This document shows, one piece after another, positions 45,300 to 54,637 of a stretch of DNA of 64,000 nt (position 1 is the stretch's first letter; every line of letters begins with the position of its first letter). The notes beneath the pieces are model-generated. The model worked only from the letters and a program-made list of their open reading frames with translations, had not been told where the DNA came from and did no database searches. A program made the position numbers and the translations under genes. Origin of the DNA: Oscillospiraceae bacterium (lineage in GTDB: Bacteria > Bacillota > Clostridia > Oscillospirales > Acutalibacteraceae); assembly GCA_015066245.1 (NCBI GenBank), contig SVOS01000004.1, forward strand, positions 84,132-148,131, in the 5' to 3' direction.

Positions 45300-47842
45300 A
45301 ACTTTTAGCAGTTGACGGAAATTCAATAATGAACCGTGCTTTTTACGGTATAAGACCTCTGACTACCAAAGATGGTCAGTTTACTCATGCAATTTACGGA
45401 TTTTTGACAATGCTTCTCAAAATCAAAGCCGATACAAATCCTGATGCAGTAGCCATTGCTTTCGATTTGCATGCTCCCACATTTCGCCACAAGGCATACT
45501 CGGGTTATAAAGCAACACGAAAAGGTATGCCCGAGGAGCTCAGGTGTCAGGTAGAGCCTCTTAAGGAGCTTCTTAAGCTTTTGGGATACAAGCTGGTTTC
45601 TGTTGAAGGATATGAGGCTGACGATATTCTTGGAACTTTTGCAAAAAACAGCTCTCTTAAGAATTATGAGTGTGTTATTGCCACAGGAGACCGTGATTCT
45701 TTTCAGCTTATAAGCGATACTGTTAGTGTGCGTTTTGCAGCTACAAAGCAGGGTACACCCTCTGCAGAAATTTATGATAAAAAACGCATTTTGGACGAAT
45801 ACGGCGTAGAGCCTCGTCAGCTTATTGATATTAAGGCTATCCAGGGGGATACATCGGACAATATTCCCGGTGTATCGGGTATCGGCCCCAAAGGTGCAGC
45901 AGACCTAATAGGCCGTTTTGGAAACCTTGACAACATTTATGAGAATATCGACACCATAGATATCAAAGAAGGCGTCAGAAACAAGCTCAAAACAGATAAA
46001 GAAAATGCTTATTTAAGCCGTATGCTGGGCGAGATTTACTGTGATGTGCCCATTGATACAGGTATCGACAACTACAAGGTCCATCTTGAAGACAGAGACG
46101 CTGCCGCAAGATATATGGCGTCTTTAGAGCTTTTTAAGCTTATCGAGAAAGTCGGACTTCAGGATGCCGATGCAACTGTGGTAAGTTCAGAAGAAAAAGT
46201 CAGAACCAAAGCGGTGAAAATTTACGAAAAAGCTCCTTCGGAATTTGCACTTAGTGCAGAATTTCAGGGCGATGAGTTTGTAAAATTTGTTCTGGTAAAC
46301 GAAGATACAGTTTACACAAGCAAAAGCGAAGATGATTTTATCAAACTTATTTCAGATACCAAAATTCCTAAGGTTGTTTACGACAGTAAGCCTTTGTTTG
46401 CTTATGCTGACAAAAAAGGCATAGATGCCGAGAATATTACCTTTGATATTTCTTTGGCAGCCTATCTTTTAAGCCCGTCTGCTACAGACTACAGTGTTGA
46501 GCGGCTTTGCACCGAATACGGTGTTTCTTTGTCTGAAACAGATAGTGAGGAAATAACAAAAGAGCTTGCGGCACTTTGGGAAGTTTATCTTAAAATTAAA
46601 AAGCAGATTGAAGAAAAAGAGCAGTCAAAGCTTCTTTGTGATATAGAGATTCCTCTTGCAAATGTTTTGGCAAAAATGGAGAATTTAGGCTTTGCAGTGG
46701 ATGCAAAGGGTATAGAGGAGTACGGCGTCAAACTTGGCGGAAAAATTCTGGAAATAGAGCAGGAAATTTACAAAGAAGTAGGCTACGAGTTTAACATCAA
46801 CTCCCCAAAGCAGCTTGGAGAAGCTTTATTTGTAAAAATGCAGATTCCCACAGGTAAAAAGACCAAAAGCGGATATTCCACCAGCGCGGATGTGCTGGAG
46901 TCTTTAAAGGACCGTTTTCCTGTAGTTTCTAAAATTCTTCAGTACAGAACCTACGCAAAGCTGAAGTCCACATATTGTGACGGACTTATTAAAGTTATAG
47001 CACCCGATGGCAGAATCCACTCAAGCTTTAATCAGAAAGAAACACGAACAGGCAGAATCAGCTCCACAGAGCCTAATCTTCAGAATATTCCTGTGCGTAC
47101 GGAGATTGGCAGAGAACTGAGAAAGTTTTTCAAAGCTAAAGACGGTTGTGTGCTTGTGGATGCCGATTATTCTCAGATAGAATTAAGAGTTCTTGCTGAT
47201 ATTGCAAAGGATAAGGAAATGATAAAGGCTTTCACCGACAATGTGGATATTCATACTGTGACTGCTTCTCAGGTTTTTGCTTTGCCTCTGGATATGGTTT
47301 CACCTATGCACAGAAGCCGTGCCAAGGCGGTTAACTTCGGTATAGTTTACGGTATCGGTGCTTATTCTCTTGCCAAGGATATCGGAGTAACCAACAAAGA
47401 AGCAAAGGCGTATATTGATAGTTATCTCAAGCATTATTCAGGCATTGACAGCTATATGAAAAACGTCATAGAGCGAGCAAAAAATGAGGGATATGCCGAG
47501 ACTGTTTTTGGCAGAAGAAGATATCTTCCCGAGCTTACTGCATCTAACCACATGACAAGAGCATTCGGCGAAAGAGTAGCCCGAAATATGCCGATTCAGG
47601 GTACAGCGGCAGATATTATTAAGATTGCAATGGTTAAGGTAGACAAGCGGCTTAAGTCCGAGGGGCTTTTTGCAAGGCTTATTCTGCAGGTACATGACGA
47701 GCTTATCGTAGAATGTCCTCAGTATGAGGCAATGCAGGTTGCCATGATTTTGCAGGAAGAAATGGAAAGTGCAGTAAAGCTTTCCGTACCTTTGGTGGCA
47801 GAGGCCGCAATAGGCGAAACCTGGTACGATGCAAAGGGGTAA
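45296..47842 (+). CDS. polA: DNA polymerase I
   Basis: 5'-exo domain (DGNSIMNRAFYGIRPL), Pol A motifs DADYSQIELRVLADIAKD, RSRAKAVNFGIVYGIGAYSLA, LQVHDELIVEC. Confidence 0.96.
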   Translation: MKLLAVDGNSIMNRAFYGIRPLTTKDGQFTHAIYGFLTMLLKIKADTNPDAVAIAFDLHAPTFRHKAYSGYKATRKGMPEELRCQVEPLKELLKLLGYKLVSVEGYEADDILGTFAKNSSLKNYECVIATGDRDSFQLISDTVSVRFAATKQGTPSAEIYDKKRILDEYGVEPRQLIDIKAIQGDTSDNIPGVSGIGPKGAADLIGRFGNLDNIYENIDTIDIKEGVRNKLKTDKENAYLSRMLGEIYCDVPIDTGIDNYKVHLEDRDAAARYMASLELFKLIEKVGLQDADATVVSSEEKVRTKAVKIYEKAPSEFALSAEFQGDEFVKFVLVNEDTVYTSKSEDDFIKLISDTKIPKVVYDSKPLFAYADKKGIDAENITFDISLAAYLLSPSATDYSVERLCTEYGVSLSETDSEEITKELAALWEVYLKIKKQIEEKEQSKLLCDIEIPLANVLAKMENLGFAVDAKGIEEYGVKLGGKILEIEQEIYKEVGYEFNINSPKQLGEALFVKMQIPTGKKTKSGYSTSADVLESLKDRFPVVSKILQYRTYAKLKSTYCDGLIKVIAPDGRIHSSFNQKETRTGRISSTEPNLQNIPVRTEIGRELRKFFKAKDGCVLVDADYSQIELRVLADIAKDKEMIKAFTDNVDIHTVTASQVFALPLDMVSPMHRSRAKAVNFGIVYGIGAYSLAKDIGVTNKEAKAYIDSYLKHYSGIDSYMKNVIERAKNEGYAETVFGRRRYLPELTASNHMTRAFGERVARNMPIQGTAADIIKIAMVKVDKRLKSEGLFARLILQVHDELIVECPQYEAMQVAMILQEEMESAVKLSVPLVAEAAIGETWYDAKG

Positions 47843-47846
47843 AAAT

Positions 47847-48275
47847 ATGAAAAGAGTTTTATTTGTTTGCACAGGCAATACCTGTCGAAGTCCTATGGCA
47901 GAGCTGATTTTCAATAAAAAAGCAAGAGAAAATTCGGTGGATGCTTATGCCCAGAGTGCAGGACTTTGCACTATTGAGGGGCTTCTTATTAACGATAATT
48001 CAAAAGAGGCACTCTCTGAGCTTGGTATCCAGTCTGACTTTTTTCGTTCTACTGATATTTATGACCTGGAGCTTGAGGATTTTGACCTTGTTGCGGGTAT
48101 GACAAAAGAGCACACCCAAGAGCTTGAGAAGATGATTTCTGACCCGAAAAAGGTAGTAATGCTTAATCAGAATTCAGGCGGAATCAAAGACCCTTACGGA
48201 GGAAGCCTTGAGGTATACAAAATCTGCAGAGATGAGATAGATAATTCTCTTAAGGAAATATTTGAGAAATTATGA
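47847..48275 (+). CDS. Low molecular weight protein-tyrosine phosphatase-like
   Basis: MKRVLFVCTGNTCRSPMAELIF; C-terminal DP(Y). Confidence 0.9.
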   Translation: MKRVLFVCTGNTCRSPMAELIFNKKARENSVDAYAQSAGLCTIEGLLINDNSKEALSELGIQSDFFRSTDIYDLELEDFDLVAGMTKEHTQELEKMISDPKKVVMLNQNSGGIKDPYGGSLEVYKICRDEIDNSLKEIFEKL

Positions 48276-48715
48276 TTATAAGAAAAATGACAGCTGACCA
48301 CATAAAATATGCGGCAGAAATAGAGAAAGAGTGCTTTGTGCATCCGTGGTCTGAGCAAAGCCTGCAGGGCGAAATGACAAAAGAAAACTCGGTTTTTCTT
48401 ATGGCTTTTGAGGATGAAAAGCCCGTGGGCTATGTGGGACTTAGTGTGGTGCTTGACGAAGGGTATATGGGCAACCTTGCGGTGCTTTGTGACTATCGCC
48501 GTCAGGGAATAGGCAAAGCGTTGATGGACGAGCTTTTGGAGGAGTGCAGAAAGCTTGACCTGGCTTTTGCGACTTTAGAGGTAAGAGAGTCCAACACCCC
48601 TGCAGTCAAGCTTTACAAAGGTCTTGGCTTTGAAGAAATCGGAAGACGAAGGGATTATTACAAAGAGCCTTTGGAAGATGCTCTTTTACTGACAAAATAT
48701 TTTAAAGAAATTTAG
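48272..48715 (+). CDS. rimI: Ribosomal-protein-alanine N-acetyltransferase
   Basis: GYMGNLAVLCDYRRQGIGKALMDELLEECRK...LEVRESNTPAVKLYKGLGFEEIGRRRDYY; upstream of tsaD. Confidence 0.92.
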   Translation: MIIRKMTADHIKYAAEIEKECFVHPWSEQSLQGEMTKENSVFLMAFEDEKPVGYVGLSVVLDEGYMGNLAVLCDYRRQGIGKALMDELLEECRKLDLAFATLEVRESNTPAVKLYKGLGFEEIGRRRDYYKEPLEDALLLTKYFKEI

Positions 48716-48724
48716 GTGAGATAT

Positions 48725-49753
48725 ATGAAAATTCTTGCAATAGAATCTTCCTGCGACGAAACCGCTGCTGCAGTGGTTGAAGACGGCAGAAAAGTTTTGT
48801 CCTCTGTAATTGCGTCTCAGGTAGAAGAACACCGCATCTACGGCGGTGTTGTGCCTGAAATCGCCTCAAGAAGACACGCCGAGGCAATCGTAGGTGTGGT
48901 TGATGAAGCACTTAAGCAGGCAGAATGTACTTTAGATGATATTGATGCTTTTGCGGTAACCTTTGCACCGGGACTTATCGGTGCTTTGCTTGTAGGTGTG
49001 AATTTTGCAAAGGGACTTTCTCTTGCAACAGGCAAGCCTCTTATCCCGGTTCATCATTTAAGAAGTCATATTGCCGCAAACTACATAACCAGTCCTGAGC
49101 TTGAGCCTCCGTTTTTGTGCCTTGTTGCATCAGGAGGACACAGCCATATTGTTGCGGTAAAAGATTATACAGAAATGATTGTTGTAGGTCAGACAAGAGA
49201 CGATGCTGCAGGCGAGGCTTTTGACAAAGCAGCCCGAACACTGGGCATGCCTTATCCAGGCGGTATAGAGATGGACAAGGTGGCAGAGCAGGGAAATCCC
49301 GATGCATTTGTGTTGCCACATCCCAAGGTTGCAGGCTCTGAGTATGATTTCAGCTTCTCGGGACTTAAGACCGCAGTAATTAACCTTATTCATAATGCAG
49401 AGCAGAAGGGAATAGCTGTTTCAAAAGAAGATGTCAGCGCATCCTTCAGAAAAGCAGTAGTAGGCTCTCTGACCGAAAATCTGTTTAAAGCAGCCGAGGA
49501 CTTCGGTGCAAAGACCATTGTTGCTGCAGGCGGTGTTTCTGCAAACTCTCTTCTGAGAAAAGAGCTTACACGTATTTGTAAGGAAAAAGGCATGGATTTA
49601 TACATTCCCGACCTTAAACTTTGCGGCGATAACGCGGCTATGGTAGGCTCTCAGGGCTACTATGAATTTCTCAGCGGAAACGTGGCAGAGCTCGACCTTA
49701 ACGCAACCGCTACATTGCCTATAGATTATTCCACAAAAAAAGATAAGAAATAA
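48725..49753 (+). CDS. tsaD: tRNA threonylcarbamoyladenosine synthase subunit TsaD
   Basis: MKILAIESSCDETAAAVVEDGRKVLSSVIASQ; VHHLRSHIAAN; GGVSANSLLR. Confidence 0.96.
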   Translation: MKILAIESSCDETAAAVVEDGRKVLSSVIASQVEEHRIYGGVVPEIASRRHAEAIVGVVDEALKQAECTLDDIDAFAVTFAPGLIGALLVGVNFAKGLSLATGKPLIPVHHLRSHIAANYITSPELEPPFLCLVASGGHSHIVAVKDYTEMIVVGQTRDDAAGEAFDKAARTLGMPYPGGIEMDKVAEQGNPDAFVLPHPKVAGSEYDFSFSGLKTAVINLIHNAEQKGIAVSKEDVSASFRKAVVGSLTENLFKAAEDFGAKTIVAAGGVSANSLLRKELTRICKEKGMDLYIPDLKLCGDNAAMVGSQGYYEFLSGNVAELDLNATATLPIDYSTKKDKK

Positions 49754-49865
49754 TATAAAAAAGTTTCAATTTGTTCATTGATATTGTTTTAAGAATATGG
49801 TATAGTGTATATGGAGTACTTTAAGTATTCTTTTAATCATGATTTTAATGCGAAGGAGATTTCAC

Positions 49866-51632
49866 ATGACAAATAACAAATCAGTTCTTGCATGGCTTGA
49901 CGAAATGAAGTCTCTCCTTACTCCCGATGAGGTTGTATGGATTGACGGCTCTGAGGAGCAGTTAGAGGCTTTAAGAGCAGAGGCTTGCAAAACAGGCGAA
50001 ATGATCAAGCTTAACGAGGAGAAGCTCCCCGGCTGCTACCTTCACAGAACAGCAGTAAATGACGTTGCTCGTGTTGAGGGCAGAACATTTATCTGTTCCA
50101 AGAATGAAGAGGACGCAGGTCCCACAAACAACTGGATGGATCCCGACAAGGCTTACAAGATGCTCTTTGACATTGCTCGCGGCAGCTACAAGGGCAGAAC
50201 AATGTATATCATCCCTTATTCCATGGGTCCTATCGGCTCTCCTCTTTCTCAGATTGGTCTTGAGGTAACAGATTCTATCTATGTTGTTCTCAACATGGCT
50301 ATTATGACTCGTGTTGGCAAGGCAGTTCTTGATTGCCTCGGCGACTCTGAAGATTGGATCAAGGGTCTCCACTCCCGTTGTGATATCGACGAGGAAAAGA
50401 GATATATCTGTCACTTCCCCGAAGATAACTACATCATTTCCGTTAACTCCGGTTACGGTGGTAACGTTCTTTTAGGCAAAAAGTGCTTTGCACTTCGTAT
50501 TGCTTCTTACCTCGGCAAGAATGACCAGTGGATGGCTGAGCACATGCTCATCCTCGGTATTGAGGATCCCCAGGGCAACACAACTTATGTTGCTGCTGCA
50601 TTCCCCTCTGCTTGCGGTAAGACAAATCTGGCTATGCTTATTCCTCCCGAGGGATACAGAGCTAAGGGCTATAAGGTATTCACAGTAGGCGACGATATCG
50701 CTTGGATGCGTAAGGGCGAGGACGGCAGACTCTATGCTATCAACCCCGAGAACGGATTCTTCGGTGTTGCTCCCGGTACAAACGTGAAGTCTAACCCCAA
50801 TGCTCTTGCTTCTACTCAGAAGGGCACAATCTTTACAAACGTAGTATTAAACAACGATGACAATACAGTTTGGTGGGAAGGTCTCGACAAGAATCCTCCT
50901 GCAAATGCAGTTGACTGGAAGGGTAACCCCTGGAACGGTCAGGAATCTGCTGAGAAGGGTGCTCATCCTAACAGCCGTTTTACTGCTCCTGCTAAGAACT
51001 GCCCCTGCATCTCTCCCGAGTTTGATTCCACAAAGGGCGTTCCCATTTCTGCAATTATCTTTGGCGGTCGTCGTGCTCAGACAACTCCCCTTGTTTATCA
51101 GTCAAGAGACTGGAACAACGGTGTATTCGTAGGTTCTATCATGGCTTCCGAGACAACTGCTGCTGCAACAGGTGCAGTTGGTGTTGTTCGTCGTGACCCC
51201 ATGGCTATGCTTCCCTTCTGCGGTTATCACATGGGTGACTACTTCGCACACTGGATTGAGATGGGCGAGATTTTAGGCGAGAATGCTCCTAAGATTTTCA
51301 ACGTTAACTGGTTCCGCCTTGATGACGAAGGCAACTTCCTCTGGCCCGGATTTGGCGACAACTTCCGTGTTCTTGAGTGGATCGTTGCTCGTTGCAATGG
51401 CGAGGCTGATGCTCAGGAGACAGCTATCGGCTATGTTCCTTCTGCTAAGGACATCAACCTCGAAGGTCTTGATATGGATATTAAGGTTCTTGAGGATATC
51501 CTTTATGTTGACAATGCTAAGTGGCTTAAGGAGACAGAGGGTATCGAGGAGTTCTATCAGAAGTTCGGTGACAGACTCCCCGAGGAGCTCAAGGCTCAGC
51601 TTGCAGGTCTTAAGGACAGACTCTCTAAGTAA
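49866..51632 (+). CDS. pckG: Phosphoenolpyruvate carboxykinase (GTP)
   Basis: AAAFPSACGKTNLAMLIPPEGYRAKGYKVFTVGDDIAWMR; AINPENGFFGVAPGTN; FGGRRAQTTPLV. Confidence 0.96.
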   Translation: MTNNKSVLAWLDEMKSLLTPDEVVWIDGSEEQLEALRAEACKTGEMIKLNEEKLPGCYLHRTAVNDVARVEGRTFICSKNEEDAGPTNNWMDPDKAYKMLFDIARGSYKGRTMYIIPYSMGPIGSPLSQIGLEVTDSIYVVLNMAIMTRVGKAVLDCLGDSEDWIKGLHSRCDIDEEKRYICHFPEDNYIISVNSGYGGNVLLGKKCFALRIASYLGKNDQWMAEHMLILGIEDPQGNTTYVAAAFPSACGKTNLAMLIPPEGYRAKGYKVFTVGDDIAWMRKGEDGRLYAINPENGFFGVAPGTNVKSNPNALASTQKGTIFTNVVLNNDDNTVWWEGLDKNPPANAVDWKGNPWNGQESAEKGAHPNSRFTAPAKNCPCISPEFDSTKGVPISAIIFGGRRAQTTPLVYQSRDWNNGVFVGSIMASETTAAATGAVGVVRRDPMAMLPFCGYHMGDYFAHWIEMGEILGENAPKIFNVNWFRLDDEGNFLWPGFGDNFRVLEWIVARCNGEADAQETAIGYVPSAKDINLEGLDMDIKVLEDILYVDNAKWLKETEGIEEFYQKFGDRLPEELKAQLAGLKDRLSK

Positions 51633-51757
51633 TAGTTTTTTATGTGAATTAAGGGACAGCTCCATGCTGTCCCTTGATTTGGCTTTATGAAATTTGGAAG
51701 TATATTTATATTCCCGATGTAAGTATATCGGGCAACAGTTGATTTGGGAGATAAAAG

Positions 51758-53119
51758 GTGAAATTGAGACTTTTTGTTGTGGCTGTTTTCCTTTGTCTGA
51801 GCCTGTGTCTATGTGCTTGCGGTGATACATCACCAAAGAATGTGGTTAACGAAGTAGATGTGACCAATGTGGCTCAGCCTGTGTCGGATTATGTCCTTGA
51901 GACGGTTGCGGTGAAGGAAGACAACTATCTTTATTATGACTTTGCGGATGTGGAGGCTTTTCCTGTGTCTGTAAGATACGGATTTGCTGAACTGTCCCAG
52001 GGGTACAAAAGCCTGACGAATGAGGCACAGCGTACCCTCTACAATGAAATAGAAGAAAACGTTTATTATATCGCTCAGGAGCCTTCTGAGGGGATGTATG
52101 ACTTACACGATATAACAATCTGGGGCGAGGAGCTTACCGAAGCTCAGATTCGTCAGGTTATTGTGGCTTTTTGTCAGGATAAACCGCATATTTTCTGGAT
52201 GGATAATAAGTTTGGTTATGCCAATACCTCAGGCAAAACTGTTTTGCAGCTTTATTCATTCTTAAGTGCCGAGGATGTTGAAATCTATACTGCAGCACTT
52301 AATGAAAAAATCCGCGAACTTCATCTGGGACTTTTTTCGGATATGACGGAGTATGACCGTGAGCTTTATGTTCATGATTGGCTTATTGATAATTGCGACT
52401 ATGCCGAGGATGTTTTTAAAATCAGCGACGATTTCTTGAGCTTTACATCTTACGGTGCCCTTGTTAAAAACAAAGCTGTTTGCGAAGGATATACCCGAGC
52501 AATGCAGATGATGCTTGCATCAGTAGGCGTCGAGAGTTTCCCGATTGTAGGCATAGGCAATGACGGTTTGCACATGTGGAATGCTGTTAAGGTGGAAAAC
52601 GAGTGGTATTATGCAGACCCGACGTGGAACGATACCGAAAAAGGTTCGGGATATGATTATTTTAATCTTACCACAGAGCAGATATTGTACGACCACACAA
52701 TACTTCCTGTTTATTCTCAGTTAAGCGAGGAGCAGATTTGTGGTGTTGATGATGGACAAGCTGACAGCTTTAACATAATTGTTCCCGTTTGCTCAAGCAC
52801 ATCCCAGAATTATTTTACCAAAAATGCAATGTTTATAAGTACAGTCAGCGACGCTACCAAGGCGAATATCAAGAGAGGGCTCAAAAAGGCTCAGTCAGAG
52901 CTTGACGAAACGGTGTTTATCAATGTGTCTTCTGACCTTAATTACGATGAGACTCTGGACAATCTTTTCTATAGCGGCGATTATGTTTTCTTTGAATGTC
53001 TTGATGCGGTAAACGAGGAGTTTGAGGATAATTATATTGACAGAAACAATGTTTCTATTAGCAAAAAACCTCACCTCAGGGTGGTAACGGTAATTTTGCA
53101 GTATACTGATGAGGTGTAA
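51758..53119 (+). CDS. Transglutaminase-like domain lipoprotein
   Basis: Lipobox-like LCLSLCLCACG; NKAVCEGYTRAMQMML...DGLHMWNAVKVENEWYYADPTWND (Cys-His-Asp). Confidence 0.85.
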   Translation: MKLRLFVVAVFLCLSLCLCACGDTSPKNVVNEVDVTNVAQPVSDYVLETVAVKEDNYLYYDFADVEAFPVSVRYGFAELSQGYKSLTNEAQRTLYNEIEENVYYIAQEPSEGMYDLHDITIWGEELTEAQIRQVIVAFCQDKPHIFWMDNKFGYANTSGKTVLQLYSFLSAEDVEIYTAALNEKIRELHLGLFSDMTEYDRELYVHDWLIDNCDYAEDVFKISDDFLSFTSYGALVKNKAVCEGYTRAMQMMLASVGVESFPIVGIGNDGLHMWNAVKVENEWYYADPTWNDTEKGSGYDYFNLTTEQILYDHTILPVYSQLSEEQICGVDDGQADSFNIIVPVCSSTSQNYFTKNAMFISTVSDATKANIKRGLKKAQSELDETVFINVSSDLNYDETLDNLFYSGDYVFFECLDAVNEEFEDNYIDRNNVSISKKPHLRVVTVILQYTDEV

Positions 53120-53122
53120 ATT

Positions 53123-53524
53123 ATGCTTGTTATGGCAGTTGATTTGGGCAAAGCACGCACAGGTATTGCGGCTTGTGACAATGGGTTTCTTGCTTATCCC
53201 GTAACTGTTATTTCGGAAAAACGCAAAGATGTTCTTCTTGAAAAAGTAGCAGAAGAAGTTAAGAAAGCTGAGCTTGTGGTTGTAGGACTTCCGAAAAACA
53301 TGGACGGAACCGAGGGCGAAAGTGCTCAGAATGCAAGGGCTTTTGCAGATTCCCTGACCGAAAAAACGGGAATCAAAACCGTAATGGTGGACGAGCGCAG
53401 TACCACAGTTATGGCTCACGGTTTTCTCAACGAAACCAACACCCGCGGAAAAAAGCGAAAAGCAGTGGTTGATTCTGTTGCTGCAGTGGTAATTTTGCAA
53501 AGTTATATTGATAGCCTGAAATAA
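53123..53524 (+). CDS. ruvX: Holliday junction resolvase RuvX (YqgF)
   Basis: VMAVDLGKARTGIAACD; VGLPKNMDGTEGESAQNARAFADSL; VDERSTT. Confidence 0.94.
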   Translation: MLVMAVDLGKARTGIAACDNGFLAYPVTVISEKRKDVLLEKVAEEVKKAELVVVGLPKNMDGTEGESAQNARAFADSLTEKTGIKTVMVDERSTTVMAHGFLNETNTRGKKRKAVVDSVAAVVILQSYIDSLK

Positions 53525-53530
53525 AAGTTA

Positions 53531-53562
53531 AAGCCTTCCCGAAAATATAATCGGGAAGGCTT
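53531..53562. terminator. Bidirectional terminator
   Basis: AAGCCTTCCCGA-N8-TCGGGAAGGCTT. Confidence 0.85.
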
Positions 53563-53566
53563 TTTA

Positions 53567-54478
53567 TCATTTCAGTGCCATATTAAGGTTCGGGATGTTT
53601 CTTTTCATTATGTCGATGTAAGTCTTACCGCTTTCAAAGTCATCTTTTGAAACCTTGTGGCAGGAGTAAAAAGTACAGACCGTTGCTCCTGTTTCTTCTG
53701 CAATCTGCTCTGCAATTGATGTGTTTGAAAGCTCGTTTGTAAACACAACGGGAATGTTGTTTTTCTTGACATAATCTATAAGGGTAGCGATGGTTTTCGC
53801 ACTTGCCTCGGTGTCTTCGCTGCATCCCGAGAAAGCAGCAAGATAATCAAGATTATATTCTTTTGAAAAATAAGCAAGAGGGAATCTGTCGCCAAAAACC
53901 AAGGTGTTTCTTTTAATATTGGTGGTCGCAGATACCAGGTCTTTATGCAGTTTTGCAAGCTCCTGACAATATGAATCAGCATTGTCAGTAAATAAAGCCG
54001 CATCAGCGGGTTTTATCTCGGTGAGCTTGTCACAGATTGCATTGACAAGAGTGCTTGCGTTAATTGGAGATGTCCAGATATGCTCGTCAGCTTTGTAAGC
54101 TGAGTCATGGTTGTGGTCATCAGTTTCTATTTTTGCAACGAAGTCTGACAAAACAAGTGTATTTATATTTTTATTATCTTCTGTATCAAGGATATCCGAT
54201 ACCCAGGTGTCACTTTCGCCGCCGATATAAATAAAGAGGTCACATCCGCTCACTGCCTTTATATCAGAAACAGTGGGTTCATATCCGTGGGTTTCTCCCC
54301 CGGGAGGAATAAGCATTTTAATGTCCGCAGAATCTCCTGCAACGGCACGGGCAAAGTCATATTCAGGGAAAGACACAGTAACAATGCTTAATTTATCATT
54401 CTGACTATCAATGTTTGTGCAACCGAACATTAAACAGGCACACAAAGCCACAAGTATAAAACACAATAACTTTTTCAT
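53567..54478 (-). CDS. Metal (zinc/manganese) ABC transporter substrate-binding lipoprotein, ZnuA-like
   Basis: CTNIDSQNDKLSIVTVSFPEYDFARAVAGDSADIKMLIPPGGETHGYEPTVSDIKAVSGCDLFIYIG; ADEHIWTSP. Confidence 0.9.
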   Translation of the reverse strand: MKKLLCFILVALCACLMFGCTNIDSQNDKLSIVTVSFPEYDFARAVAGDSADIKMLIPPGGETHGYEPTVSDIKAVSGCDLFIYIGGESDTWVSDILDTEDNKNINTLVLSDFVAKIETDDHNHDSAYKADEHIWTSPINASTLVNAICDKLTEIKPADAALFTDNADSYCQELAKLHKDLVSATTNIKRNTLVFGDRFPLAYFSKEYNLDYLAAFSGCSEDTEASAKTIATLIDYVKKNNIPVVFTNELSNTSIAEQIAEETGATVCTFYSCHKVSKDDFESGKTYIDIMKRNIPNLNMALK

Positions 54479-54637
54479 ATTAGCCTCCGATACTTAAATC
54501 AACAAATATAATATCACATATTGACTTAAAAAGTAAACAGTAAATTTATTCTTTTATTTTCGTCATAAAACTGTTGACCGACAGTAAGATAAAAAGTATA
54601 ATTTTATTTGGTCATTCTGATAGAAAAGGTCGTATAT

